Shown: piece by piece, positions 42,801 through 53,116 of the stretch
How positions within the stretch are numbered: the first letter of the stretch is position 1
How the letters are laid out: each line of letters starts with the position of its first letter
Assembly: GCF_000737245.1 (NCBI RefSeq)
Contig: NZ_JPQU01000030.1
Location: 1-64,000, forward strand
Reading direction: 5' to 3'
Length of the DNA stretch: 64,000 bases
Source of the DNA: Pseudomonas syringae
GTDB taxonomy: Bacteria; Pseudomonadota; Gammaproteobacteria; Pseudomonadales; Pseudomonadaceae
Made by a program: the position numbers and the translations under genes
Notes under the pieces: model-generated
Told to the model about the DNA's origin: nothing
The model's input: the letters and a program-made list of their open reading frames with translations, nothing else
Database searches by the model: none

Positions 42801-44251
42801 ACCGCTTCCTGACCTTGCTCACCCAGTGGGCGCAGCACCTGATCACGTTCTTCGAAGGTGACCTGGTACATTTTCATGTACTGCTTGAGCTGGTCGGCAT
42901 TGTAGAAAGCCGAACCGTGGTCGTTGTCTTCAATGGTCGCCTGGATGCGCAGAGCGTTCTTGCGCAACCACTGTTTGTACGGATGACGCGACTTCAGACG
43001 GTTGTCGATGGCATCGGTGTCGAGGATCTGGCCGGTTTCGGTGTCCACGGCAAAGATCTGGCCCGGGCCGACACGACCCTTGGCAATCACGTCTTCTGGT
43101 TTGTAGTCCCACACGCCGATTTCCGACGCCAGGGTGATGTAGCCATTCTTGGTGGTGACCCAGCGCGCTGGACGCAAACCGTTACGGTCGAGCAGGCAGA
43201 CCGCGTGGCGACCTTCGGTCATCACCACGCCAGCCGGACCATCCCACGGCTCCATGTGCATGGAGTTGTACTCATAGAACGCCCGCAGATCGGGGTCCAT
43301 GGTTTCAACGTTCTGCCACGCAGGCGGAATGATCATGCGCACGCCACGGAACAGGTCGATGCCGCCGGTGACCATCAGCTCTAGCATGTTATCCATGCTG
43401 GAGGAGTCGGAGCCGACGCGGTTGACCAGCGGGCCCAGTTCGTCCAGGTCCGGAATCAGTTCGTTGGCGAACTTGGTGCGCCGCGCCTGAGCCCAGTTGC
43501 GGTTACCGGTAATGGTGTTGATCTCGCCGTTATGGGCGAGGAAGCGGAACGGCTGCGCCAACGGCCATTTCGGCAGGGTGTTGGTCGAGAAGCGCTGGTG
43601 AAACACGCAGATCGCGGTTTGCAGGCGCTCGTCGCTCAGGTCCGGGAAGAATGCCGTCAAGTCGCGCGGCATCATCAGACCTTTATAGATGATGGTCTTG
43701 TGAGAAAAGCTGCAGATGTAGTGATCGGTATCTTCAGCGTTGGCAACCGATGAACGGCGACGGGCGCTGAACAGCTTGATGGCCATTTCCTGATCGCTCA
43801 GGCCTTCACCACCGATGAACACCTGCTCGATTTTCGGCAGACGCTCCAGAGCCAGACGACCCAGCACGCTGGTGTCGATGGGCACCTGACGCCAGCCGAC
43901 CAGGGTCAGGCCGGCAGCAAGGATTTCACGATTCATGTTCTCGCGCGCGGCGTCAGCCCGGGCGTCGTCCTGATTGAGGAAGACCATGCCCACGGCGTAT
44001 TGGCGTGGCAACTCGTTGCCAAAATGCTCTTTGGCAACGGCGCGCAGGAAGCCGTCGGGTTTCTGAATCAATAGCCCGCAACCGTCGCCGGTCTTGCCGT
44101 CAGCGTTGATCCCGCCACGGTGGGTCATGCAGGTCAGAGCCTGGACGGCCGTCTGCAACAGGTGATGACTGGGCTCGCCTTGCATGTGAGCAATCAGGCC
44201 GAAACCACAGTTATCCTTGAATTCATCTGGATGGTACAGACCTGCTTTCAT
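39803..44251 (-). CDS. gltB: glutamate synthase large subunit
   Basis: Alpha subunit of GOGAT, 1482 residues from ATG 44251, the usual length; a GTG two codons earlier is less likely. Transfers the amide of glutamine to 2-oxoglutarate. Domains in order: class II glutamine amidotransferase (residue 15 Cys in [10 protein letters not shown] becomes N-terminal after processing), central domain, FMN-binding barrel with [15 protein letters not shown], the 3Fe-4S ligands [12 protein letters not shown] (about 1125-1136), and the C-terminal right-handed GXG repeat domain ([11 protein letters not shown]). The long plus-strand frame opposite it (39791-43384) is a shadow. Codes first in a gltBD operon. 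Confidence 0.98.
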   Translation of the reverse strand: MKAGLYHPDEFKDNCGFGLIAHMQGEPSHHLLQTAVQALTCMTHRGGINADGKTGDGCGLLIQKPDGFLRAVAKEHFGNELPRQYAVGMVFLNQDDARADAARENMNREILAAGLTLVGWRQVPIDTSVLGRLALERLPKIEQVFIGGEGLSDQEMAIKLFSARRRSSVANAEDTDHYICSFSHKTIIYKGLMMPRDLTAFFPDLSDERLQTAICVFHQRFSTNTLPKWPLAQPFRFLAHNGEINTITGNRNWAQARRTKFANELIPDLDELGPLVNRVGSDSSSMDNMLELMVTGGIDLFRGVRMIIPPAWQNVETMDPDLRAFYEYNSMHMEPWDGPAGVVMTEGRHAVCLLDRNGLRPARWVTTKNGYITLASEIGVWDYKPEDVIAKGRVGPGQIFAVDTETGQILDTDAIDNRLKSRHPYKQWLRKNALRIQATIEDNDHGSAFYNADQLKQYMKMYQVTFEERDQVLRPLGEQGQEAVGSMGDDTPMAILSQRVRSPYDYFRQQFAQVTNPPIDPLREAIVMSLEICLGAERNIFQESPEHASRVILSSPVISPAKWRSLMTLERPGFERQIIDLNYDESIGLEAAVRNIADQAEEAVRAGRTQIVLTDRHIAPGKLPAHASLAVGAVHHRLTEKGLRCDSNILVETATARDPHHFAVLIGFGASAVYPFLAYEVLGDLIRTGEVLGDLYEVFKNYRKGITKGLLKILSKMGISTIASYRGAQLFEAIGLSEAVCDLSFRGVPSRIKGARFVDIEAEQKLLSNEAWSPRKPIQQGGLLKFVFGGEYHAYNPDVVSMLQAAVQQSDYAKFKEYTTLVDKRPVSMIRDLFQVKTLDTPLPIDEIEPLADILKRFDSAGISLGALSPEAHEALAEAMNRLGARSNSGEGGEDPARYGTIRSSKIKQIATGRFGVTPEYLVNADVLQIKVAQGAKPGEGGQLPGGKVNGLIAKLRYAVPGVTLISPPPHHDIYSIEDLSQLIFDLKQVNPAALVSVKLVAEAGVGTIAAGVAKAYADLITISGYDGGTGASPLSSIKYAGAPWELGLAETHQTLRGNDLRGKVRVQTDGGLKTGLDVIKAAILGAESFGFGTAPMIALGCKYLRICHLNNCATGVATQNDKLRKDHYIGTVDMVINFFTYVAEETREWLAKLGVRSLEELIGRTDLLDILPGETAKQQHLDLTPLLGSDHIPADKPQFSLVDRNPPFDKGLLAERMVEMAKPAIESMSGGEYELDICNCDRSIGARISGEIAKLHGNQGMNKAPITFRFKGTAGQSFGVWNAGGLNMYLEGDANDYVGKGMTAGKLVIVPPKGSPFKTQDSAIIGNTCLYGATGGKLFAAGTAGERFAVRNSGAHTIVEGTGDHCCEYMTGGFVCVLGKTGYNFGSGMTGGFAYVLDLDNTFVDRVNHELVEIQRISGEAMEAYRSHLERVLAEYVEETDSEWGRNVWENLDDYLRRFWMVKPKAASLKSLLSSTRANPQ

Positions 44252-44360
44252 AGACACTTTCTCACCAGGCTGCCTCTATGCGAGGCAAATTTCTTTTCAA
44301 TTCAACCAGTTACCTTTCGCGCTGAACGTACGCCAGCTTCGCGGGGGCAAAAGGGAGGTC

Positions 44361-44389
44361 ATTGTACACAGCGACACAAAGCCTCACAA
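44361..44389 (-). promoter_or_regulatory. candidate promoter of gltBD
   Basis: On the minus strand, TTGTGA (44389-44384) and TACAAT (44366-44361) are spaced 17 bases, about 105 bases upstream of the gltB ATG. The remaining bases of the gap 44252-44607 show no gene. Confidence 0.4.
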
Positions 44390-44526
44390 ATTTAACGACG
44401 AACAGGCGTAAATTCGTGTCGCATTTATGAACGTTTATAGCTGGATGCTGTGCTAGCCGAAAGCTTTTTATCAATCTGACTAGAAGCGCGCTGATTTTGC
44501 CGCGTGTCTGTAACGCGGACACCACA

Positions 44527-44554
44527 AGGCGCGCTGCCCACTGGCAGCGCGCTT
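44527..44554 (-). terminator. terminator-like hairpin after the damX-like gene
   Basis: GCGCGCTGCC (44529-44538) pairs with GGCAGCGCGC (44543-44552) around a 4-base loop, perfect over 10 pairs. It lies 54 bases beyond the stop of the gene at 44608. The T-run is weak on the minus strand, so termination may be partial. Confidence 0.6.
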
Positions 44555-44607
44555 GAGGTTAAATCAGGGTTGCTGGGGTGAGCGGCCAGGGTAAGGCCGC
44601 TGCGACT

Positions 44608-46221
44608 TCAGCGAGTTGCGCCGAGCTCCTGTTGGATGCTGGCAACAGTACGAGGCCAAGGTTTACCAGCCTGAACCTTCGCTGGCAATCCCTTGATCGC
44701 TGCCAGGGCGGCAGCGCGGTCATTGAAGTTGCCGTACGTGATGACGTAAAGCGGCTTGCCTTGCAGCGTTTTCTTGAAATAACGGTACTCGCCGCCCTGC
44801 TCTGCGACGAATGCCTGAGCGGTGGTTTCCGAACTGGTGCCGAGTATCTGCACCACGTAGTGGCCCGGCGCCTGGCTGCTGTACCAGCTACCACCCGCTG
44901 CGGGTTTGGCAGCTGGAGCTGGCTTGGCGGTTGCGACCTGGGTCGGTGCCGGTGCCGGCTTCGCTGCAGGAGCGGCAGCCGGAGCAGGCGCGGACGCTGG
45001 CTTAGCCGCTACCGGTGGTGGCGCGATTGAAGAGCGAGGGGCCGCGGGTGCGGCTGCCGGGCCTGCTGCAGCGCCCGCAGGCGGCGCAGTAGTTGTCACG
45101 GTTGGCGGACGTTCGATGGACGAAACAGGTACGCCATCATCGTCGCCATCGCCCGAACCTGCGGCTTCAGCCAGCGGTCCGCGCATCACCGGCTGCGAAT
45201 TACCCACTAGCGGCAATGGCATTGGCTGCGAGTTACCTGCGAATTCGATGGCTGGGCCACCGTTGTTCGACTGCTGGGTGGCTGGCTTGCCCTGGCCCAG
45301 CGGCAGTTGCGCCTGAGCGTTGGCTGGCTGTGTCGCTGGAGCACTGGTGTTGCCACCGCGACCGGGGATCAGCACCGCGGCCAAAACACCAGCCACAACC
45401 ACACCACCGAGCGCCAATACGTATTTCTTCGGCATTTTAAATCCCACACTAGGGCGCTTGACCGCCGAACGGCTAGCGATCATCGCCTCGATCATTGAAT
45501 CACGTGCAACCTGGTTGATAGCCCCTGGCCAACCATTGGAATGCTCGTGAATATCGGTAATTTGCTCAGCCGTGAATAATTCGATGCCCTGGCCAGCACC
45601 CTCAAGCCGTTGTTCCAGATACTCGCGGGTTTCGTCTTCGGTGTAGGGCGCCAGCTCGATGACATGAAAGCGCTCGCCTTCACTTTCAGCGTCGGCACAC
45701 AGCTGCTCCAGGCGATCAATCAGCGAAGCTTCACCGAACAGAAACACGTGCGGGCGACCTTCAGGCGTTCCATCGGCCAGACCGAGCAAAGCTTCGAGTG
45801 CCGATTCGCCAAGTTGTTCGGCGTCGTCCACCAACAAATAGACTTCCTGGCCAGTAAGGGCCAGCTGCACGATTTGGGAAAGAATCGCCTGCATCTCTGC
45901 CTGAGCGACATTCAGCGCCTGAGCGACCTGGCGCAGAACGCCCGCCGCATCGCTGGCACCACGGGCTGAAACCACCACGCTTTGTACGGACTGCTTATTG
46001 GTGCTGGCGACGAGGGCCTGGCGCAGCAGCGTTTTGCCGCTGCCCTGAGGACCGGTGACCACCAGTAACAGCTGGCTGTATCTCGCCAGATGATGAAGCT
46101 GGCCCAATACGGGCTTACGCTGCGCCGGGAAAAACTTGAAGCCTGGCACCCGCGCAGCAAAGGGGTCATGACTCAACTGGTAATGGCCGAGAAAGGCCTC
46201 GTCCGCGTGCAAACTAGTCAT
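44608..46221 (-). CDS. damX: DamX-like AAA + SPOR cell-division protein
   Basis: 537 residues. Residues about 40-270 form an AAA-type ATPase with Walker A TGPQGSGKTLLRQAL and Walker B VYLLVDDAEQLGE (ExeA/general secretion type). One membrane helix follows (KYVLALGGVVVAGVLAAVL, about 290), then a Pro/Ala/Val-rich periplasmic linker and a C-terminal SPOR domain (about 455-532; HYVVQILGTSSETTAQAFV) that binds denuded septal peptidoglycan. In E. coli damX also follows aroB, but lacks the ATPase part; Pseudomonas versions are longer. It lies 9 bases after aroB. Confidence 0.85.
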   Translation of the reverse strand: MTSLHADEAFLGHYQLSHDPFAARVPGFKFFPAQRKPVLGQLHHLARYSQLLLVVTGPQGSGKTLLRQALVASTNKQSVQSVVVSARGASDAAGVLRQVAQALNVAQAEMQAILSQIVQLALTGQEVYLLVDDAEQLGESALEALLGLADGTPEGRPHVFLFGEASLIDRLEQLCADAESEGERFHVIELAPYTEDETREYLEQRLEGAGQGIELFTAEQITDIHEHSNGWPGAINQVARDSMIEAMIASRSAVKRPSVGFKMPKKYVLALGGVVVAGVLAAVLIPGRGGNTSAPATQPANAQAQLPLGQGKPATQQSNNGGPAIEFAGNSQPMPLPLVGNSQPVMRGPLAEAAGSGDGDDDGVPVSSIERPPTVTTTAPPAGAAAGPAAAPAAPRSSIAPPPVAAKPASAPAPAAAPAAKPAPAPTQVATAKPAPAAKPAAGGSWYSSQAPGHYVVQILGTSSETTAQAFVAEQGGEYRYFKKTLQGKPLYVITYGNFNDRAAALAAIKGLPAKVQAGKPWPRTVASIQQELGATR

Positions 46222-46230
46222 GGATTTTCA

Positions 46231-47334
46231 TTAACCTCTGAGCTGATCCACGAGGGCGCGGTAATCCGCAACCAGCGTGGCCTGTAGAACTTCTTTTGGA
46301 TATTCGTCAGTGATGACTGCTTCGCCCATACGGCTGAGCAACACCAGACGCAAGCGGCCGTCGATCACTTTCTTGTCGACCGCCATGTGTTCAAGGAAAT
46401 GCTCTGGCGTCATGTCCTGTGGCGGCACCACCGGCAATCCGGCGCGCTGCAGCAGTCGAATGCCACGGTCACGCTCCTGCTCAGTGATCCAGCCCAGACG
46501 CGAGGACATTTCCAGCGCCATCACCGTCCCGGCCGCAACGGCCTCGCCATGCAGCCAGACGCCATAGCCCATGTGCGTCTCAATAGCGTGACCGAAAGTG
46601 TGGCCCAGGTTCAGAGTGGCACGTACGCCGGACTCTCGCTCGTCCGCGCCGACGATCAGCGCCTTGGCCGCGCAGGAACGTTCAATGGCGACGGTCAGTG
46701 CGGCCTGATCCAGACCTCGCAGACGATCAACGTTTTCTTCAAGCCAGGTCAGGAACGGCTCGTCGCAGATCAGACCGTACTTGATGACTTCCGCCAGCCC
46801 GGCAGACAGCTCCCGCTCCGGCAGTGAGTTCAGGCTGGTGGTATCGATCAGCACAACGCTCGGCTGATAGAACGCGCCTACCATGTTCTTGCCCAGCGGA
46901 TGGTTGATGCCCGTCTTGCCGCCCACTGAAGAATCAACCTGTGACAGCAAGGTGGTAGGGATCTGGATGAAATTGACCCCACGCTGGTAGCAGGCAGCCG
47001 CAAACCCCGCCATATCGCCGATCACACCGCCGCCCAACGCGATCACAGTGGTCCGGCGGTCATGGCGGGCAGTCAGCAGGCCGTCGAATATGGTTTGCAG
47101 GGTTTCCCAGTTTTTGAACGCTTCGCCATCGGGGAGAATCACTGGCAGTACGTTATAGCCAGCCAGGGTGCGGGTCAGGCGCTCAAGGTAAAGAGGTGCC
47201 ACCGTGGTGTTGGAGACGATCGCCACCTGCCGCCCGACAATATGCGGGGCCAGCAATTCCAGGCGATCCAGCAGGCCTTCCCCGATATGGATCGGATAGC
47301 TGCGCTCTTCAAGCTCGACCTTAAGTGTCTGCAT
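46231..47334 (-). CDS. aroB: 3-dehydroquinate synthase
   Basis: Second enzyme of the shikimate pathway, NAD- and metal-dependent, 367 residues. The signatures are [38 protein letters not shown] and GHTFGHAIE (metal ligand). ATG 47334 is preferred over a start four codons upstream because [15 protein letters not shown] matches the family N-terminus. Second gene of the aroK-aroB-damX group. Confidence 0.97.
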   Translation of the reverse strand: MQTLKVELEERSYPIHIGEGLLDRLELLAPHIVGRQVAIVSNTTVAPLYLERLTRTLAGYNVLPVILPDGEAFKNWETLQTIFDGLLTARHDRRTTVIALGGGVIGDMAGFAAACYQRGVNFIQIPTTLLSQVDSSVGGKTGINHPLGKNMVGAFYQPSVVLIDTTSLNSLPERELSAGLAEVIKYGLICDEPFLTWLEENVDRLRGLDQAALTVAIERSCAAKALIVGADERESGVRATLNLGHTFGHAIETHMGYGVWLHGEAVAAGTVMALEMSSRLGWITEQERDRGIRLLQRAGLPVVPPQDMTPEHFLEHMAVDKKVIDGRLRLVLLSRMGEAVITDEYPKEVLQATLVADYRALVDQLRG

Positions 47335-47462
47335 TTTTCCCCACATTGATTACCGAATGCTTACGTATGAGCCGGGCCTGGCACTCACGCGAAAAAGTGG
47401 CTCAAGGCCATGTCCCGCCCTCTTTTGAAGGTCGACGAGGATAGCGCATTTCCGCCTGCGCT

Positions 47463-47981
47463 TTAACGGGGAGGAAGCTCTGCCAATCGCGCGAGGATGT
47501 CAATAACCACCATTCGCGGCGGCCGCTCGTCGGTTTCGATCACCAGATCGGCAATCTCCCGGTAAAACGGGTCGCGCAACTCAAGCAGCTCGCGGAGCAC
47601 TTTGGCCGGATCAGCGGTGCGCAGCAACGGACGATTGCGGTCGCGGGCAGTGCGCCCGACTTGCTGCTCCACCGACGCATGCAGGTAAACCACCCGCCCG
47701 CCTTCGTGCAGCGCCCGGCGGTTTTCGCTGCGCATCACTGCGCCGCCACCGGTCGCCAGGACAATACCGTCGACACGACAAAGCTCGGCGATCATCGCCT
47801 GCTCGCGGTCACGAAAGCCCGGCTCGCCTTCCTTATCAAATATCCACGGGATATTGGCGCCCGTGCGCAGCTCAATTTCCTTGTCGGAATCCTTGAACGG
47901 CAGGCGCAGCTCTTTGGCCAGCAAACGGCCAATGGTGCTTTTGCCAGCCCCCATTGGCCCTACAAGTATTAAATTTCGCAC
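47463..47981 (-). CDS. aroK: shikimate kinase
   Basis: 172-residue P-loop kinase phosphorylating shikimate. Walker [19 protein letters not shown] (Mg/shikimate), FRDREQAMI and GGGAVM (shikimate-binding), and RDRNRPLL lid. It starts four bases after the pilQ stop, so it is transcribed with the pilus genes; the gap to aroB is 128 bases. Confidence 0.97.
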   Translation of the reverse strand: MRNLILVGPMGAGKSTIGRLLAKELRLPFKDSDKEIELRTGANIPWIFDKEGEPGFRDREQAMIAELCRVDGIVLATGGGAVMRSENRRALHEGGRVVYLHASVEQQVGRTARDRNRPLLRTADPAKVLRELLELRDPFYREIADLVIETDERPPRMVVIDILARLAELPPR

Positions 47982-47985
47982 AGAA

Positions 47986-50127
47986 TCAACGACTCACAGC
48001 AATCGCCTGGTTATTCATGATACGCGGAGTGAGAAACACCAGCAGCTCGGATTTGGCTTCCGAAACCACGTCGCGCCGGAAAAGGCGGCCAACATACGGC
48101 ACATCGCCGAGAAATGGCACCTTATCGACCGTTTTACTTTGCGTATTAGAGAAAACACCACCGATTACGATGGTTTCGCCATCGGCCACCAGCACTTTTG
48201 CGTTGACTTCGTTTTTCTTGATCGGCGGTACACCCAGCACCGCGTTGAGGTAATCCGGCTCATCCTTGGTGACCTTGACCTCCATGATGATGCGGTTGTC
48301 CGGGGTGATCTGCGGGGTGACTTCCAGAGACAGGGATGCCTCTTTGAACGACACGGTGGTGGCGCCGCTGGAACTGGATTCCTGGTAAGGAATTTCGGTG
48401 CCCTTGAGGATCTTGGCGGTTTCCTTGTCCGAGGTGACCACCTTGGGTTGCGACACCACTTCACCGTTGCCGGTTTTTTCCATGGCGCTCAACTCAAGGT
48501 CGAGCATCGTGTTATCGGTCAGGAACGCGATACCAATCCCGGACGTGGCGTTCGCCGCGCCGAGGTCCACAAAAGGTGCCGAGGTGCTTTGCCCAGTCAA
48601 GGTCGTCGGCTGGGCAGTGCCGCCGTTGGTTGTGAAGTTACCTCGGGTGCTGGAACCGCCCCAACGCACACCCAGCGCTTTGTCGTAACCGACGGTAGCC
48701 TCAACGATGCGCGCCTCGATCATCACCTGACGCACAGGGATATCCAGCTGCGAGACAATGCGGCGCAGCTCGTCGAGACGATCCTGAGTCTGGTAGGCAA
48801 TGATGTTGTTAGTGCGGTCATCTACCGTGATTGAACCCCGCTCGTCGACTTTCGACTCGGCGCTGGTCACCGACTGGAACAGCTTGGCGATATCAGCCGC
48901 TTTGGCGTAGTTGACCTGCAGCAGTTCGCGACGCAGCGGAGCCAGTTCGGCGATTTGCTTGAGGGATTCCAGCTCCTGACGTTCGCGGGCGGCGATTTCG
49001 TCAGCAGGAGCAACCAGCAAGACATTACCGATCTTGCGCTTGTCCAGACCCTTGGTTTTCAGTACCAGATCCAGCGCCTGATCCCACGGTACGTTTTGCA
49101 GGCGCAAGGTGATGCCGCCCTGAACTGTGTCACTGGCCACCAGATTGAGGCTGGTGAAATCGGCGATCAGTTGCAGCACCGAGCGCACGTCGATGTCCTG
49201 GAAGTTCAGCGACAACTTCTCGCCGCTGTACGCCGGTTTCTCGGTGTTGCGACGGTCCAGATCTTCGTTGGTCAACGGCCGCACACTGATGGTCAGCTTG
49301 CCGTCGGCCTGATAGGCGGAATAGTCGTAGGCGCCCGAAGGCTCAATGACAATGCTTGCCTTGTCGGCAGTGGCGCTGGCGTTGACAAACTGCACCGGGG
49401 TCGCGAAATCCTTGACGTCCAGCCGCACGCGCAGCTTCTCAGGCAATTGAGTCCTGGCGAAATCAACGCGAATCTTGCCGCCTTGCTCCTGGATGTCAGG
49501 CGCGACACTTGGATCGGTCAGGTCGATGATCACGTTGCCTTCACCGAGCTCACCGCGCTGGAAGTCGACACTGCGTATGGCTTTGCCAACCGGCACAGTG
49601 GGTTTTGGTTTCACTGCGGCCGCTGGCGGCACACTGACCCGGGCAGCACCTGCGGCGGTGCTTGGCTGGGAAGCCTGAGCCGCTGCGGCGCCCTGGCCGA
49701 TGACCACGAACAGACGATTGCCCTCGACTCGGGAGCTGTAAGGCACCAGCGTCGTCATGTTGACGATCACCCGTGTGCGATCCTTGGCCTCGACCACCAC
49801 CAGACTGCGCGCATTGCCTGTGCCCAGCTCGCGGCTCTTGGTCGCCAGTTGGCTGGATACGCCCGGCAGGTCCAGCGCGATGCGCGCCGGTTGCTCAGTG
49901 GTATAGCCAGACGGCGCAGGAACGGGCCCATCGAATGTCAGCTTCAGCTCGATCCGGTCTCCCGGGAGCGCCGCGACATCCAGCGTTTTGAGATTGGCGG
50001 CCTGGAGAACCGGTGAAACCATCGCCATCCATAGCGATACACCGATAATCGAGAAAATCCTGATCATGATCATTTTCCGTCCTGCGAACCCGAGGGTGTT
50101 TTGCGTGCTTGGCTTTGCCCAATTCAT
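47986..50127 (-). CDS. pilQ: type IV pilus secretin PilQ
   Basis: Outer-membrane secretin pore through which type IV pili emerge. About 713 residues from ATG 50127, which overlaps the pilP stop (ATGA); an internal ATG at 50073 would leave a classical signal peptide ([23 protein letters not shown]). N-terminal AMIN domains bind peptidoglycan (about 45-300), then STN and N0/N1 domains, and a C-terminal secretin domain with [15 protein letters not shown] near the end. Confidence 0.96.
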   Translation of the reverse strand: MNWAKPSTQNTLGFAGRKMIMIRIFSIIGVSLWMAMVSPVLQAANLKTLDVAALPGDRIELKLTFDGPVPAPSGYTTEQPARIALDLPGVSSQLATKSRELGTGNARSLVVVEAKDRTRVIVNMTTLVPYSSRVEGNRLFVVIGQGAAAAQASQPSTAAGAARVSVPPAAAVKPKPTVPVGKAIRSVDFQRGELGEGNVIIDLTDPSVAPDIQEQGGKIRVDFARTQLPEKLRVRLDVKDFATPVQFVNASATADKASIVIEPSGAYDYSAYQADGKLTISVRPLTNEDLDRRNTEKPAYSGEKLSLNFQDIDVRSVLQLIADFTSLNLVASDTVQGGITLRLQNVPWDQALDLVLKTKGLDKRKIGNVLLVAPADEIAARERQELESLKQIAELAPLRRELLQVNYAKAADIAKLFQSVTSAESKVDERGSITVDDRTNNIIAYQTQDRLDELRRIVSQLDIPVRQVMIEARIVEATVGYDKALGVRWGGSSTRGNFTTNGGTAQPTTLTGQSTSAPFVDLGAANATSGIGIAFLTDNTMLDLELSAMEKTGNGEVVSQPKVVTSDKETAKILKGTEIPYQESSSSGATTVSFKEASLSLEVTPQITPDNRIIMEVKVTKDEPDYLNAVLGVPPIKKNEVNAKVLVADGETIVIGGVFSNTQSKTVDKVPFLGDVPYVGRLFRRDVVSEAKSELLVFLTPRIMNNQAIAVSR

Positions 50128-50651
50128 GAGCGTTCTTTCAGGGAAATACTGCGCGGCCTTTCCAACCATGCCCCCTCTCCGTCAGGAACTATTTCAACGA
50201 CATCCACAGCGGACTCGTTGATAGAAACTATGCGGCCATTGTTGCGCCCCAGGTAGTCCCCCACTTTCACCCGATGAACCCCACCTGCGCCCTTGAGCAA
50301 GGCAAATGTACCGGTGTCGTTGGCCATGGTGCCGACCATTTCAAAGGACTCGATGTTGAAGCCTTCAAGAAATTGCCTGGCCCGTGTTTCGTCCGGCTTG
50401 ACCAGCCGAGAGCCTTTCTGGCGATTGACCAGATCGATTTTCACCGGCGGCTGAAACGGGCTGCGCATGTTCGAGGCGTTGTAGGTGAACGCCTGGTACG
50501 GGCGAAACTTCGGCAGCGGCTCAATGATACCGGTCGGCCGAGTACGCGCCTCGTCCATAAAAGTGCTCAGATCACTGAACGAGCGGTCATCGTTGCAACC
50601 GGCCAGAACCATCAATGCCGCACTGACGCACAACAATCGCGCCGCCCTCAT
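50124..50651 (-). CDS. pilP: type IV pilus lipoprotein PilP
   Basis: 175-residue inner-membrane lipoprotein (lipobox VLAGC) that links PilN/PilO to PilQ. C-terminal HR domain contains GTFALLKGAGGVHRVKVGDYLG. Four-base overlaps with pilO and pilQ. Confidence 0.95.
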   Translation of the reverse strand: MRAARLLCVSAALMVLAGCNDDRSFSDLSTFMDEARTRPTGIIEPLPKFRPYQAFTYNASNMRSPFQPPVKIDLVNRQKGSRLVKPDETRARQFLEGFNIESFEMVGTMANDTGTFALLKGAGGVHRVKVGDYLGRNNGRIVSINESAVDVVEIVPDGEGAWLERPRSISLKERS

Positions 50652-51271
50652 TTCTTCAACCCTTCATCGTTGTAGCGATAAGTCTTGGCCAGGATGCTCA
50701 TGCGCAGCTTGCCGGGGCTGCCCCCTTCAAGCGGTTTGATGTCGAAATCATGCAGGGTCACGATCCGCGGCAAGCTGGCGACACCACTGACGAATGTCGC
50801 CAAGTCGTGATACGCGCCCACCACGGTGATCTGTATCGGCAATTCGATGTAAAACTGCTGGGCGGCCTCAGGCAGCAATTTGATTTCTTCAAAATCGAGG
50901 CCGCTGCCCAAGCCTGTGCGGGTGATGTCTTCCAGCAGGCCAGGCACCTCGGTGTCACTGGGCAACTGCCGCAGCAGGGCACCAAAGGTGTTCTCCATTT
51001 CAGTCATCTGGACCTTGTAAGGCTCCAGGTTGGCCGCTTGAAAAGCCTTGGTGGTGAATTGCTCTTTGAGCGTGGCCTCATTGGTACGGGCCGCATCAAG
51101 CTGAGCTTCCATGTCCTGAATGAACAGAAAGTAACCCATAGCCAGCATCAGAACCGCGACCAGCACCCCGGAGATCACCTTCACCGGCGCCGGCCAGGAG
51201 CCGAGGTTATTCAGATCCAGGTCGCCGATGTCGATCTTGCGCAGGCCTTCCAGAGATTCTGAAAAACTCAT
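50648..51271 (-). CDS. pilO: type IV pilus alignment protein PilO
   Basis: 207-residue bitopic inner-membrane protein: cytosolic N-terminus, one helix (VISGVLVAVLMLAMGYFLFI), coiled-coil, and a ferredoxin-like periplasmic domain. Forms a dimer with PilN. Four-base overlaps on both sides. Confidence 0.95.
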   Translation of the reverse strand: MSFSESLEGLRKIDIGDLDLNNLGSWPAPVKVISGVLVAVLMLAMGYFLFIQDMEAQLDAARTNEATLKEQFTTKAFQAANLEPYKVQMTEMENTFGALLRQLPSDTEVPGLLEDITRTGLGSGLDFEEIKLLPEAAQQFYIELPIQITVVGAYHDLATFVSGVASLPRIVTLHDFDIKPLEGGSPGKLRMSILAKTYRYNDEGLKK

Positions 51272-51833
51272 GGCTTGGCTCCTTCAACCGCTGGCTGAGT
51301 CTGGCGTACCGTCAACTGAAACACGTTGGCCTGATCAACAGCGCCAGCGGTGGTTGCCTTGACTTCAGTCAGGCTCGGCGCATCCAGCCAATCGGACGCA
51401 TCCAGGTTACGCATCAGGTCCGAGACGCGGTTATTGGATTCCGCAGCGCCGTTGATGCTGATCAGGTTGCCGGCCATTTTCACTTCGGAGAAATACACGC
51501 CATCGGGCAACGTGCGCGCCAGCTGATCGAAGACACGGCCGATAATTGGCCGGTTACCCTGCAAGTCCTGAATGATTTTCATACGTTCCAGCAACTGCTT
51601 GCGTCGTGATCTCAATTCACTGATTTCTTTGATTCGCCCGTCCAGCTGAACAATCTCTTTCTGGATAAACGCGTTTCGCGCGGTCTGATGGTCGATAGCG
51701 TTACTCAGATACCGATCAGCCATGAACAGCGTCCCAACGGAGGCGATCACCACACCGAGCATGACGGTCAGGAAGCGCTTTCTGCGCTCTTCGCGAAGTT
51801 GTTCGCGCCAGGGGAGAAGGTTGATCCGAGCCA

Positions 51834-51834
<1 letters not shown>
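51268..51834 (-). CDS. pilN: type IV pilus assembly protein PilN
   Basis: 188-residue bitopic protein. The conserved N-terminal INLLPWRE motif, which inserts into PilM, comes right after MAR, so ATG 51834 is the start. One helix (FLTVMLGVVIASVGTLFMA) and a periplasmic coiled-coil plus ferredoxin-like domain follow. Its start overlaps the pilM stop by one base. Confidence 0.95.
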
Positions 51835-52901
<1,067 letters not shown>

Positions 52902-52983
52902 CTATTTCCTATGAGTTTCCGTCACTTACGGATTATTTATTGTCCAACGCCTCTGTCGGCAGCCTTGACAGTAGCGCAAATCA

Positions 52984-53025
52984 CGCTCGGAGACGAAAAA
53001 TGCTTATAATGCCGAGCGTTTTTTT
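52984..53025 (+). promoter_or_regulatory. hairpin with T-run enclosing a -10 box, pilM-ponA gap
   Basis: CGCTCGG (52984-52990) and CCGAGCG (53012-53018) could pair, and seven T follow, as in a terminator. TATAAT (53005-53010) lies in the loop and could be the -10 of the ponA promoter, with no good -35 at the right spacing. Confidence 0.35.
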
Positions 53026-53116
53026 CGTTTAACCAAGCTTCAAGGCGTGTCCGCTTGTTAATGCCTACGCTTAACTCATTCTTTTTTATGTTCTTTTTTC
53101 TGGAAAACCAAAAGCC

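Noticed and set aside
39791..43384. 1197-codon open frame on the plus strand opposite gltB
   Set aside because: Shadow of a GC-rich coding strand; composition is Gln/Val/His-rich without family similarity, while gltB on the other strand is certain.
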